Shown in pieces: positions 33,880-43,827 of a DNA stretch of 64,000 nucleotides. The notes under the pieces were generated by a model, which had not been told where the DNA came from, did no database searches, and saw only the letters and a list, made by a program, of their open reading frames with translations. How positions within the stretch are numbered: position 1 is the first letter of the stretch; every line of letters begins with the position of its first letter. The position numbers were made by a program, and so were the translations under genes. The stretch lies in NCBI RefSeq assembly GCF_900250115.1, contig NZ_LT984804.1, forward strand, positions 1,751,301-1,815,300, written 5' to 3'. This stretch comes from Cupriavidus taiwanensis (GTDB taxonomy: Bacteria > Pseudomonadota > Gammaproteobacteria > Burkholderiales > Burkholderiaceae).

Positions 33880-34560
33880 TCAGGCCAGCGGCACCGGCGC
33901 CAGGCCGCAGCCGCGCAGCAGCATCACCACCACGTGCTCGGTGGCATGCGCATAGTCCTGCGGCTGCAGCCGGCTGATACCCAGCACCGCGCACACCTGC
34001 GCTTCAAAGTCCGCGTAGGTCTGCGTGGCGGCCCAGATGGTGAAGAACAGGTGCTGCGGATCGACCGGCGCCATCTGGCCGCGGTCGATCCACTGCTGCA
34101 CCACCGCGGCCTTGCGCGACACCAGTTCGCGCAAGGCATGGCGCAGCACCTCGCCGATCTCGGGCGCGCCGTGCAGCAGTTCGTTGGCGAACACCCGCGA
34201 CGCATCCGGATGGCTGGCCGAGAGCCGCATCTTGGCGCGGATGTACTGCTCCAGCGCCACCTGCGGCGGCAGTTCGGCGCGGATCACGTCGGCTTCCGAC
34301 AGCCACAGCTGCAGCGTGTGCGCGAGCACCGCCCGGTACAGCGCCTGCTTGGTGCGGAAGTAGTAATGCAGGTTCGACTTGGGCACGCCCGCGCGCATGG
34401 CGATCTCCGCCATGGTGGCGCCGGCAAACCCGGCGCGCGCAAACACATGTTCGGCCGCGCGCAGGATCATGGCCTGGTTCTCCTGCCGGATGCGGCCGCC
34501 AGCCGCCACGCGCGCGGTCGGCGCGCGCAGTGTCGGCGCGAGGCCGGCGCGCGGGTCCAT
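33880..34560 (-). CDS. RutR-like TetR family regulator of pyrimidine catabolism
   Basis: A 226-residue TetR protein. The helix-turn-helix (MAEIAMRAGVPKSNLHYYFRTKQALYRAVL) and the effector domain, with LEQYIRAKMRLSASHPDASRVFANELLHGAPEI and MAPVDPQHLFFTIWAATQTYADFEAQV, track E. coli RutR closely. RutR responds to uracil or thymine. Its ATG shares one base with the upp stop (TGATG at 34558-34562), so it is translated with upp. A RutR-like operator precedes the first gene of the cluster at 37882-37899. It probably represses the cluster until uracil is present. Confidence 0.9.
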   Translation of the reverse strand: MDPRAGLAPTLRAPTARVAAGGRIRQENQAMILRAAEHVFARAGFAGATMAEIAMRAGVPKSNLHYYFRTKQALYRAVLAHTLQLWLSEADVIRAELPPQVALEQYIRAKMRLSASHPDASRVFANELLHGAPEIGEVLRHALRELVSRKAAVVQQWIDRGQMAPVDPQHLFFTIWAATQTYADFEAQVCAVLGISRLQPQDYAHATEHVVVMLLRGCGLAPVPLA

Positions 34561-35255
34561 CAGCGCGTGCCGTACAGGCGGTCGCCGGCGTCGCCCAGGC
34601 CGGGCACGATATAGCCGTGCTCGTTGAGGGTCTCGTCGATGGCCGCGGTGACGATGCCGACGTCCGGATGCGCGGCGCGCAGGGCGCGCAGGCCCGGGCG
34701 CGAGGCGATCAGGCATACATACTTCATGGTGGTGACACCGGCCTCCCTGAGCCGGTTCAGCGCGGCGATGGCCGAATTGCCGGTGGCCAGCATCGGGTCG
34801 ACCACGATCACCATGCGTTCCTGGATGTCCTCAGGCATCTTGAAGTAATACTCGATCGGCTCCAGCGTCTCGGGGTCGCGGTACAGGCCGATATGCCCGA
34901 CGCGCGCCGCCGGCAGCAGGTCGAGCATGCCATCGATAAAGCCGTTGCCCGCGCGCAGGATCGACACCAGGCACAGCTTCTTGCCGGACAGCACGCGCGA
35001 CTGCGTGGCCGCGATCGGCGTGCGGATCGCGATGGTCTCCATCGCCAGGTCGCGCGTGGCCTCGTAGGTCAGCAGCTGGCTGATCTCGCGCACCAGGCGG
35101 CGGAAGTTGTCGGTGGTGGTCTCCTCGCTGCGCACCAGCGTGACCTTGTGCTGCACCAGCGGATGGTCGACCACCATCACCCCGGACAGGCAGGCAAGGT
35201 CGGCGGGATCCGGCTCGCCGGGCTCGACTGCGGGAACAGCGGACATGTCGTTCAT
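34560..35255 (-). CDS. upp: uracil phosphoribosyltransferase
   Basis: A 231-residue UPRT, converting uracil and PRPP to UMP. The PRPP-binding motif [15 protein letters not shown], the flexible loop [17 protein letters not shown] and the uracil-binding [16 protein letters not shown] end are all present. It is longer than E. coli Upp (208 residues) because of an acidic N-terminal extension of about 20 residues. The start at 35255 follows CAGGAGCG. In this cluster it corresponds to URC6 of the yeast uracil-catabolism pathway, which needs UPRT activity for degradation rather than only salvage. Confidence 0.95.
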   Translation of the reverse strand: MNDMSAVPAVEPGEPDPADLACLSGVMVVDHPLVQHKVTLVRSEETTTDNFRRLVREISQLLTYEATRDLAMETIAIRTPIAATQSRVLSGKKLCLVSILRAGNGFIDGMLDLLPAARVGHIGLYRDPETLEPIEYYFKMPEDIQERMVIVVDPMLATGNSAIAALNRLREAGVTTMKYVCLIASRPGLRALRAAHPDVGIVTAAIDETLNEHGYIVPGLGDAGDRLYGTR

Positions 35256-35326
35256 GATGACGCTCCTGATGCCACGTTGCACAAGCCAGCCTGCCAGCGA
35301 CGCCGCCCGCGCCGCCGGCCGCGCGT

Positions 35327-36618
35327 TCAGAAGACCGTGCCGTCGCTGGTGATGGCAAACGGCGGCGCGCCGCCGGGCCGGCGCTTGGCGGCGATGCGCC
35401 GTCCCGCCGCCCAGGTGCCGCCTTCGAGCACGCGCGCCAGCGGGAACTGCGCTTCCTCCAGGCCCAGCGCCTGGCGCACGCAGTCGGCCACCAGGTCCAG
35501 GCCGCTGACGGTCAGCGCGCGCCATTCGACGATGACGGGCTCATCCACCGCGTGCGGCTCGGCGGCGAAGCCCGGGTCGCGCGGCACCATCAGCTCGAAG
35601 TCGTACAGCAGGCCGCCGTTACGGTACTCGGGCAGGCCGGTCAGCGCATCCAGGCCGGTCACGGTCAGGCCGGCGTCCTCGAGCGGCTCCAGCAGCGAAT
35701 AGGTCAGCCACTGGGTCAGCTTGTGGAACGGCACCAGCCCGCCCGGCGCCGCCGGGTGGCGCCAGCAGTCGCCCAGCGACACGCCCTCGACCACGATGCG
35801 CCCCGGCCACACCGGGCCGAGCCCCACCAGCAAGGTGCGCAGCAGGAAGCCGGCATCGAGCTGGCCGCCGACGGCGTGCGCCTTCAGGTAGTCATAGAGG
35901 TTGCCGAGCCGCGCCGGCCGGCCGAACAGCGCCGGGGTCGCGTCCATCACCTCGCCCAGCCGGCGCAGCAGCCCGGCGCGGCCTTCCAGCCCCACCAGCG
36001 GGTTGTGCTGCGCGACCTGGAAGGCGTGGGCAATGCTGTCGGCGTCGATGCGCTGCAGCCGCTCGGCATCCGCGCGCAGTGGATCGCCCGGCGCCGCCGA
36101 AAAGCCGCCGCGCGCGAACAGGTCGAAGCTGGCCGCGCCCAGCCCTTCCGAGCGCGTCAGCACCGCGTCGCTGGCCGGATCGCGGTAGCGCCATTCCGGG
36201 CCGGCGCCCGCATCCAGCAGCACGCTGGGAATCACCAGGTCGATGCCGATGCGGGCGCGCTCCTCGCGGTGTTCGGGCCCGCTCAGGGCGGCGCGCTCGC
36301 ACAGCACCTGCCAGCGGTCCGTGCGCTGGTCGCCCCCGCCGCTTTCGAAGTGGCGCCAGCGGCTGTGGTACGGCACCTGCAGGTCCGGATAGCGCTGCCG
36401 GATGGTGCTGGCGACGTAATCGGCAATCGCATGCACGCGGTCCGGGTGCCAGGTGAAGCGCTCGGACGCGCCGCTGGCCACGTGTTCGGTAACTGCCGCG
36501 CAATGGGTGCGCACCGCCTCGGCGCACAGCAGCGCCGCCGCGGGATGCCCTTCGGGCACCGGGCTCAGCCAGCCGTTGCCATGGCCTTCGTTGCCGGCAC
36601 TGTCCTCGGGATACCTCG

Positions 36619-36622
<4 letters not shown>
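35327..36622 (-). CDS. DUF1688 protein, URC4/Urg3 family
   Basis: A 431-residue protein of the DUF1688 family, the bacterial relatives of yeast URC4 and fungal Urg3. Recognisable segments include [45 protein letters not shown], and [21 protein letters not shown]4 is required for uracil use in Lachancea kluyveri, but its reaction is not firmly established. It overlaps the URC1-like gene in front by four bases (ATGA, 36619-36622) and lies 71 bases before upp, so these are almost certainly co-transcribed. Confidence 0.9.
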
Positions 36623-37857
<1,235 letters not shown>

Positions 37858-37881
37858 GACATCCTCGGTTCCCGATGGAAT

Positions 37882-37899
37882 CCTGACCAAGCGGTCAGG
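37882..37899. promoter_or_regulatory. RutR-like operator before the URC cluster
   Basis: CCTGACCAAGCGGTCAGG is a palindrome with perfect seven-base arms and a four-base centre. It differs from the E. coli RutR consensus TTGACCAnnTGGTCAA at only three positions. It ends 25 bases upstream of the URC1-like start, where a repressor would block transcription. The RutR-like gene lies in the same cluster. Confidence 0.78.
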
Positions 37900-37919
37900 T
37901 TTACAATTCCATACTAGGC

Positions 37920-38130
37920 AACCTTTGTGCCATCGCCCAATGCCCGTTTACGCCAGTGTGGCGCCGCTGTGTGGGGCGCCCAACGCGAGTCCGCGGCGGG
38001 CCATGCACGCGGGGCGTGCCGACGGCACCACGCCGGCGGCTTGCCTGCACCACGCGGATGCCGGATGCCGCGGGCGACCATGCCACGCGCGCAGCAGCCG
38101 CGTAGTGCCGCGCGCCGATGCTTGCAAGGG
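37920..38130. other. intergenic region, nothing recognised
   Basis: About 210 GC-rich bases between the URC promoter and the end of the acyltransferase gene. I see no gene, repeat or RNA here; frames on both strands look like shadows. Confidence 0.5.
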
Positions 38131-39255
38131 TTACATGGTCGGGCGGCTTGCCGAGCCCGGCCCCGAGTTGCGTGCCGCGCCACCGCGGCCGCCCGGCAAT
38201 GCCCGTAGCGCAGCGAACGGCTGCGCGCTTTCAACGAAGCGGTAGAACAACGCGCCCGCCACATTGCTCAGGGCCCAGGCCGCCGCCATGCCAAGCGCAT
38301 TCAGCACCGGCTGCGCGGGGGCCAGGTGCGACACCAGTGCATTGACCACCAGGCACACCGGGAAATGGACCAGGAACACGGAATAGGAAATGCGCCCGAA
38401 GTAGCCCACCACGCGCGACCGCGGCCAGCGTTCCAGCCACTCGCCGCGCCGTGCCAGCGCCAGCAGCAGTGCGGTGGCCAGCGCCACGGCAATGCGCAGC
38501 CGGAAGTCCAGCGCCAGCGCTGCCAGCGCCACCGCGCCGATCAGCGCCAGCGGCAGCAGCGGCCGGCCGGGCGCTGACGCCCAGTAGGCTAAAGTGCCCA
38601 TGCCATAGGCACCGAAGAAGTACACCGCCCAGATATCCCACGCCGCATCGCGGTTGAACCAGAACAGCGAAGCCACCGCCGCCAGCGCCACCAGGCCGAT
38701 GCTGAGCGCCACGGCCCTCGGCGCCCTGCCGCGCGACACCGCGCGCACGGCCCACAGCGTGCCCAGCAGCAGCGCGAACAATTGCAGGTCGATGGCCACG
38801 TACCAGGCCCCCGCCGACAAGGCATCGACGTCGACGATGTCATGGAGCAGCGCCAGGTGCGCGAGCAGCTGGCCCGGCGTGGGCGACGCCGGGATCGAGT
38901 CATGCGTCATCCAGTGCCGCGCCACGGCGGCGCCGGCAATGCTGAGCAGGATCGCCGCGGCAAACGGCACCACCAGTTTCTGGTAACGCCGCCACAGCAT
39001 CGACAGCGGATGCTGGCGGATCTCCAGCCGTCCGCTCGGTGCCAGGCTGCGCGCGGCCAGGAAGCCGCTGATCACCAGGAACACCTGCACCGCGATGCGG
39101 GCGTAGTCATAGAGCCAGTCCACCAGCCCCGGCGCCAGCACGTACGCGGCGTCGGACATCGGTCCATAGAAGGCGAGGTGGTGCAAGACGATCAGTTGCG
39201 AGCTGACGGCTTTCAGGGCGTCGATGCACGGCAGGCGCGACGGACGGGAGTTCAT
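38131..39255 (-). CDS. acyltransferase 3 family membrane protein
   Basis: A 374-residue membrane protein of the acyltransferase 3 (OafA-like) family with about ten membrane segments. The catalytic-type motif IDALKAVSSQLIVLHH near the N-terminus, the FLVISGFLAARSL segment and the later GRISYSVFLVHFPV are family hallmarks. Members O-acylate surface polysaccharides or other exported molecules. The target here is unknown, and no polysaccharide genes lie next to it. It appears monocistronic. Confidence 0.88.
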   Translation of the reverse strand: MNSRPSRLPCIDALKAVSSQLIVLHHLAFYGPMSDAAYVLAPGLVDWLYDYARIAVQVFLVISGFLAARSLAPSGRLEIRQHPLSMLWRRYQKLVVPFAAAILLSIAGAAVARHWMTHDSIPASPTPGQLLAHLALLHDIVDVDALSAGAWYVAIDLQLFALLLGTLWAVRAVSRGRAPRAVALSIGLVALAAVASLFWFNRDAAWDIWAVYFFGAYGMGTLAYWASAPGRPLLPLALIGAVALAALALDFRLRIAVALATALLLALARRGEWLERWPRSRVVGYFGRISYSVFLVHFPVCLVVNALVSHLAPAQPVLNALGMAAAWALSNVAGALFYRFVESAQPFAALRALPGGRGGAARNSGPGSASRPTM

Positions 39256-39412
39256 TGTTATAGGGATGATGCAAAAGGCAGGGAAGGCGCGATTCTACCC
39301 GCTGCACGGGAATGCAATGTGGCGCAATGCATACATTTTGCAGATTGGTTACACAGTCGGCCGGCTTGTTGCCAGTTCGACGCCGCTGCGGTGGCAAGGC
39401 GCCGGTGCCGGG

Positions 39413-39553
39413 CTACCGGCACAACGCCAGCAGCGCCATCCACGCCTGGGCATGGGCAGGATCCAGCCATCCCGCCAGCGCCACCGCGCACAAGGCGGCG
39501 CAACCGAGTACCGACAGCCAGGCGGCGAGCGCGGTGGCGCCGGGCCGTGTCAT
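39413..39553 (-). CDS. 46-residue single-pass membrane protein
   Basis: A very small ORF (46 residues) with one membrane helix (about residues 8-29) and a short end, AHAQAWMALLALCR. Its ATG overlaps the stop codon of the MFS transporter gene by four bases (ATGA, 39550-39553), which argues that it is really translated and coupled to the transporter. It could be a transporter-associated small protein. No family recognised. Confidence 0.55.
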   Translation of the reverse strand: MTRPGATALAAWLSVLGCAALCAVALAGWLDPAHAQAWMALLALCR

Positions 39554-40848
39554 GGCCGTGCCGGCGCCAGGCCGCTGCGGACGATCTGGCGATCGTCGAT
39601 CGGCGAATGCAGCGCCGCGGCCACGATGCCCAGCCCCATGGCGCCATACCAGACCGCGTCGTACGAGCGCGCCAGCTCGAACACCAGCCCGCCCAGCCAC
39701 ACACCCAGGAAAGAGCCGAGCTGATGACCCAGGAACACGAAGCCGAACAGCGTGGCGAGATACCGCACGCCGAACACCTGGGCCAGAATGCCGTTGGTGA
39801 GCGGCACCGTGCCCAGCCACAGCAACCCCATCGCCGCACTGAAGCCGTACAACGTCGCCGGGCTGAGCGGCAGCAGCAGGAACAGCGCCATCGTCGCGGT
39901 GCGCGCGAGATAGATGCCGGCGAGCAGGTACTTCTTGCTGTAACGCCCGCCCAGCAGCCCGCACGCATAGATGCCGGCCACATTGGCCAGCGCGATGATG
40001 GCGAGTGCCGCCATGCCGTCGGCAGGACGCATGCCGCGATCCAGCAAATAGGCCGGCAAATGGCTGGCGATAAAGGCAAGCTGGAAGCCGCACGCAAGAA
40101 AGCCCAGGTTGAGCAGCCAGAAGCCCGCATGGCCGAAGGCCTCGCGCACGGCGGCGTGCAGCGGCTGGCGCCCGGCCCCGTCCGGCACATGGTGGTCCGG
40201 CGCGTGGTGGTCCGGCGCTGCCGCCGCGCCGCGATCCTGGAATGGCAGCGCCAGTGGCACCAGCGCGGCCAGCACCACGGCAAGCAGCAGCAGTGCGCCC
40301 GCCCACCCGGTCCCGGCAAGCAGCGCCTGGACGCCCGGCACCAGTGCAAACTGGGCGATGCCGCCGACGGCGCCGGCCAGTCCCAGCGCGCGGCTGCGCT
40401 GCGCGGCGCCGGTCATCCGGCTGAGCGCGCCGTAGACCACGCCGAAGGTGGTGCCGGACAAGGCAATGCCGATGCACAGTCCCGCCGACCACGCCAGCGC
40501 CGTCGACGTATGCGCCTGCGTCATCCCATAGAGCCCCGCGGCATACAGCGCCAGCCCGCCCGCCATCACCTTCCACGAGCCGTAGCGGTCGGCCAGCATG
40601 CCGGTGAAGGGCTGCGCCAGCCCCCACGCCAGGTTCTGCACCGCCATGGCAAAGGCGAAGGTCTCGCGGCTCCAGCCGCGCTCGGCAATGATGGGCAACA
40701 TGAACAGCCCTTGCACATGGCGCACGCCCAGCGCCATTCCCATCAGCAAGCCACCGGCCAGCACCAGCACTCGGAGTTGCCGCCACCAGGGCGTGCAAGG
40801 CCCGGCCGAGGGGGTGGAAGCGGACGGGCGCGGCAGATGGATGGTCAT
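39550..40848 (-). CDS. MFS transporter
   Basis: A 432-residue major facilitator with 12 predicted membrane segments. The loop 2-3 signature GMLADRYGSWKVMAGG is present, and a His/Pro/Asp-rich central loop (DHHAPDHHVPDG) separates the halves. The sequence resembles the oxalate/formate antiporter-like and CynX-like carboxylate group more than drug exporters. It is divergent from a frameshifted LysR gene, whose product may once have controlled it. Substrate unknown. Confidence 0.88.
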   Translation of the reverse strand: MTIHLPRPSASTPSAGPCTPWWRQLRVLVLAGGLLMGMALGVRHVQGLFMLPIIAERGWSRETFAFAMAVQNLAWGLAQPFTGMLADRYGSWKVMAGGLALYAAGLYGMTQAHTSTALAWSAGLCIGIALSGTTFGVVYGALSRMTGAAQRSRALGLAGAVGGIAQFALVPGVQALLAGTGWAGALLLLAVVLAALVPLALPFQDRGAAAAPDHHAPDHHVPDGAGRQPLHAAVREAFGHAGFWLLNLGFLACGFQLAFIASHLPAYLLDRGMRPADGMAALAIIALANVAGIYACGLLGGRYSKKYLLAGIYLARTATMALFLLLPLSPATLYGFSAAMGLLWLGTVPLTNGILAQVFGVRYLATLFGFVFLGHQLGSFLGVWLGGLVFELARSYDAVWYGAMGLGIVAAALHSPIDDRQIVRSGLAPARP

Positions 40849-40920
40849 GACAGTCTCTGGTCGGTCATGGTGCGCGCAGGCGCAATGGCTCTATTGCAAG
40901 CTGCGGCAGGCCTTTCTTCA

Positions 40921-40964
40921 ACCGATCTTTCGGTCGCTCTGCCATGCGTGATGCGCATGGCAGA
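40921..40964. promoter_or_regulatory. two palindromes in the MFS/LysR divergent promoter
   Basis: ACCGATCTTTCGGT (40921-40934) has perfect five-base arms. Just after it, an eleven-base inverted repeat (40938-40948 with 40954-40964) has a five-base centre. Both lie between the MFS and LysR starts and are possible regulator-binding sites. Confidence 0.45.
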
Positions 40965-41018
40965 AGCGTCCAGGATCGTGCTGTAATGAGGTTCCCGCGC
41001 CTGCCTGGAGCCCACTGC

Positions 41019-41950
41019 ATGTCCACCCCGCTGGTTCGCCTGTTTTCGCTCGACTTGCTCAAGGGCTTCGTCGCCGTCGGCCGGCGCATGAGCATTACGC
41101 TGGCAGCCGACGACCTGTGCCTGACCCAGTCGGCGGTAAGCCGCCAGATCCATGCGCTGGAGGCGCAGCTGAAGGTGCAGCTGTTCGTGCGCAAGCATCG
41201 CGGCGTCGCCTTCACCGCCGAGGGCGAGCGCCTGTTCCGCAGCGCCGACAGCGCGCTGCAGCAGCTGCAGGATGTGGTGGCCGAGGTGCGCCGCAGCGAG
41301 GGCCGGCAGCCGGTCACCGTCACCGCCAGCATCGGCGTGACCGGCCTGTGGCTGCTGCCGCGGCTGGGCAGCCTGCAGAAAGCCCATCCGCACCTGGATG
41401 TGCGCCTGTCAGCCAGCAACCGTATCAGTGACCTGCGTGAGGAGGGGATCGACCTCGCGGTGCGCTATTGCCGCGACGCCGCGGCGCCACCCGATGCCGT
41501 GCGCCTGTTCGGCGAGCACATCGCCCCGATCGCGCATCCGTCGCTGCTGGCGGCGCTCGCGCCGCACAGCGATGCGCTGCTGCAGCTGCCGCTGCTGGAA
41601 TTCGACGATCCGCGCCCGTGGCTGCAATGGCGCGGCTGGCTGGGCCCGCGCGACCTCCGTCAGGCCAGCCAGCGCGGCATGCTTCGCTTCAATCAGTATG
41701 ACCAGGTCATCCAGGCGGCACTGGCGGGCAAGGGGTTGCGCTGGGACGGCTCGAACTGGTGCGGCCGCTGGTCGACGGTGGCCAGCTGGCGCTGGTGCCG
41801 ACCGCGCGGCAAGCGCCGCCAAGCCCGAATGCGTACTGGCTGATCCAGGCCGCCGCGCTGCCGCGCGCCGACGTCAAGCGCGTGGCGCAGTGGATCTGCC
41901 AGGAAGCGGCGCACACCGTCATGACGCCCGCGCGCCCCGCAGCCAGCTGA
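41019..41950 (+). pseudogene. LysR family (GcvA-like) regulator with a frameshift
   Basis: A LysR gene read in two frames. The first frame (from ATG 41019) gives a normal winged helix (LCLTQSAVSRQIHALEAQ) and most of the effector domain, up to AALAGKG, then turns into tryptophan/arginine-rich nonsense. From about 41736, the +1 frame supplies the expected end: LVRPLVDGGQLALVPTARQ, then AYWLIQAAALPRADVKRVAQW, stopping at 41950. The switch falls in a run of four G (41732-41735), where five would restore GVALGRLELV. Either the gene is inactivated by a one-base deletion, or the read lacks one G. The gene is divergent from the MFS transporter. Confidence 0.85.
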
Positions 41951-42206
41951 GCCGCAGCGGCCCGACCCGGCGCGGTGGCGCTTCGATCCGGCACAGCGCC
42001 GGGCCGGCGCCATGCAGCGCGGCGACAAAGACCTCGGCGTCGGCTTGCAGCCGATGGCGCTGGCCCGGCGCCAGCACCACATCAGGCGACGGCCGTCCCG
42101 GCGCCTCGAAGGTGAGCCACAGGTTGCCGCCGCGGCAGACCAGTTCCGTGCCGGCGCGCAGCCGCAGGCCGAGGCATTCCGCTTCGAGGGAAAAAGTGCA
42201 TGACAT
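41919..42206 (-). CDS. DUF2917 family protein
   Basis: A 95-residue protein matching DUF2917, a small cupin-like fold seen mainly in Burkholderiales: LRLRAGTELVCRGGNLWLTFE, DVVLAPGQRHRLQADAEVFVAAL. Function unknown. DUF2917 genes often sit beside GcvA-like LysR genes, as here, where the two are convergent and overlap by about 30 bases. The start at 42206 (MSCTFSLEAE) is chosen by similarity to family length. Confidence 0.78.
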   Translation of the reverse strand: MSCTFSLEAECLGLRLRAGTELVCRGGNLWLTFEAPGRPSPDVVLAPGQRHRLQADAEVFVAALHGAGPALCRIEAPPRRVGPLRLSWLRGARAS

Positions 42207-42304
42207 GAAAGGCTCCGGTTGGCCTTTCCATTGTGCGGTTCGCCATCGGGCCCTGCCATGAGCAATGCGCCGCCCCGGCATACACGGGCGGCATGCCAGC
42301 CTGG

Positions 42305-43645
42305 CTAGCGCTGTCCCGCACGCATCCCCAGCTGGACCAGCGCCTCGCTGGGCGGGGCCACGTCCAGCGCGGCCAGCAGCAGCCCCATGCCGGCCAGGAT
42401 GCGGTACTGGCTGGCCAGTTCGGTGTACTGGCCGGTCACGTAAGCGGTGCGCGCGCTGAAGTATTCATTCTCGGCATTGAGCAGGTCCAGCAGACTGCGC
42501 TGGCCGATGCGGAACTGGCGGCCGTAGCTGACACGCGTGGCATCGCTCGCCTGCACATACTGCTGCAGGCTTCCCAGCCGCTCCTGAGCGGTGCGATAGG
42601 CGTTGTAGGCCAGCGAAACGCTCTCCTGCACCTGCCGGCGCAGCCGCTCCAGGTTCTGCTCGGCTTCCTGGATCTGGAAGCCGGCCTCGTTGATGCGCGC
42701 CTTGTCGGCGTTGCCGCGGAACAGGTTGTAGCGCACGCGCAGCATCACCCTGCGCTCGTCGGTCGTGCCCAGCACGCGATCGCGGTCGCGCCCGGCGCCG
42801 AGTTCCAGGTCCAGTTTCGGCCACAGGGCCGAGCGTGCCAGCGAGCGCGCGGCCTCGGCTTCGGCAATGTCGGCCTGGCCCGCGCCCAGTGCGGGATGGC
42901 TGGCACTGGCCACCTGCTGCGCTTCCTGCTCGCTCGCGGGTAGCACCCCGGTGAGCGAGCCGGGACGGGACAAGCGCTGCGGCGCCGCCCCGACCACCCG
43001 CACGAACGCCGCCACGGCATCCTGCAGCGCACCTTCCTCGGCGCGCAAACTGGCCTGCGCCAGCGCCAGCCGGCTCTCGGCCTGGAACAGGTCGGCGCGG
43101 CGCAGTACGCCGTTGTCGACGCCGAGCCGGATCTGGTCATGAATATGCTGGTGTGCCTGGAGGTTGGCCACGCCGATCGCCACCGTTTCCTGGCGGCGCA
43201 GCACCTCCACATACACCCCCACGGTGCGCAGCGCGATGTCCTCGGCAGTGGCGCCGACCCGATAGGCCGCGCCGTCGATCCTTGCGCCCTGGCGCTCGAC
43301 GTCGCTGCTGACTGCGAAGCCGTCGAACAGCATCTGCGTGATGGTGACGTCGGCGGCATGGCGCGCATATGAGGAATCCGACACACCCATCGCGCGCGAA
43401 CTCTGGCTGTCCAGGCGCACCTGGCCACCGGCGCCGCTGACATCGACGCGCGGCAGGTAACCGGCGCGCGCCTGCTTCAGCCCCTCGTCGGCCGCCAGGC
43501 GGCGGCTGCCCGCCGCCAGCACTTCGGGATTGCTGCGCACGGCATGCTCCACCGCCTGCGGCAACGCCTGTGCTGCCGCAGCCTGCGGAAACAGCATCGC
43601 TGCCCATAGCAGTGCGGGTGCCAGCCAGCACCATGTCATCTTCAT
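42305..43645 (-). CDS. TolC family outer membrane channel of the type I secretion system
   Basis: A 446-residue TolC-type protein with a signal peptide (about 1-25, ending AAAQA). It contains the two repeated OEP domains, each with long helices: LPQAVEHAVRSNPEVLAAGSR at the start and SLAYNAYRTAQERLGSLQQYV in the second half. It forms the outer membrane exit channel and is the last gene of a minus-strand series with the ABC, HlyD and RTX genes. The gap to the RTX gene is 182 bases and holds a GC hairpin, so expression of tolC may be stepped down from the adhesin. Confidence 0.93.
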   Translation of the reverse strand: MKMTWCWLAPALLWAAMLFPQAAAAQALPQAVEHAVRSNPEVLAAGSRRLAADEGLKQARAGYLPRVDVSGAGGQVRLDSQSSRAMGVSDSSYARHAADVTITQMLFDGFAVSSDVERQGARIDGAAYRVGATAEDIALRTVGVYVEVLRRQETVAIGVANLQAHQHIHDQIRLGVDNGVLRRADLFQAESRLALAQASLRAEEGALQDAVAAFVRVVGAAPQRLSRPGSLTGVLPASEQEAQQVASASHPALGAGQADIAEAEAARSLARSALWPKLDLELGAGRDRDRVLGTTDERRVMLRVRYNLFRGNADKARINEAGFQIQEAEQNLERLRRQVQESVSLAYNAYRTAQERLGSLQQYVQASDATRVSYGRQFRIGQRSLLDLLNAENEYFSARTAYVTGQYTELASQYRILAGMGLLLAALDVAPPSEALVQLGMRAGQR

Positions 43646-43665
43646 GCTTCCCCCTGCCCGGGTTC

Positions 43666-43699
43666 ACCGCGTCCGCGCGCTGCGCGCGGCGGACGCGGT
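43666..43699. other. GC-rich hairpin between the RTX and tolC genes
   Basis: Eleven-base arms (43666-43676 with 43689-43699) form a strong hairpin in the 182-base gap. There is no T-run on either strand, so it is more likely an RNA-stability or attenuation element than a terminator. Confidence 0.45.
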
Positions 43700-43827
43700 T
43701 GCCCAGCCTGCTTCTTATGGTTATATGCCCTGCCGGCAGCGATGCCGCCGTCCTGCATTGCCGCCTGGCCGCGGCCTCCTCCCCTGCCCTGTCTTTTGCG
43801 CGGCTCCGCCGGTTCTCCGGGACCCCG

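Noticed and set aside
43666..43699. Intrinsic terminator between the RTX and tolC genes
   Set aside because: The hairpin is strong but has no T-run on either strand.
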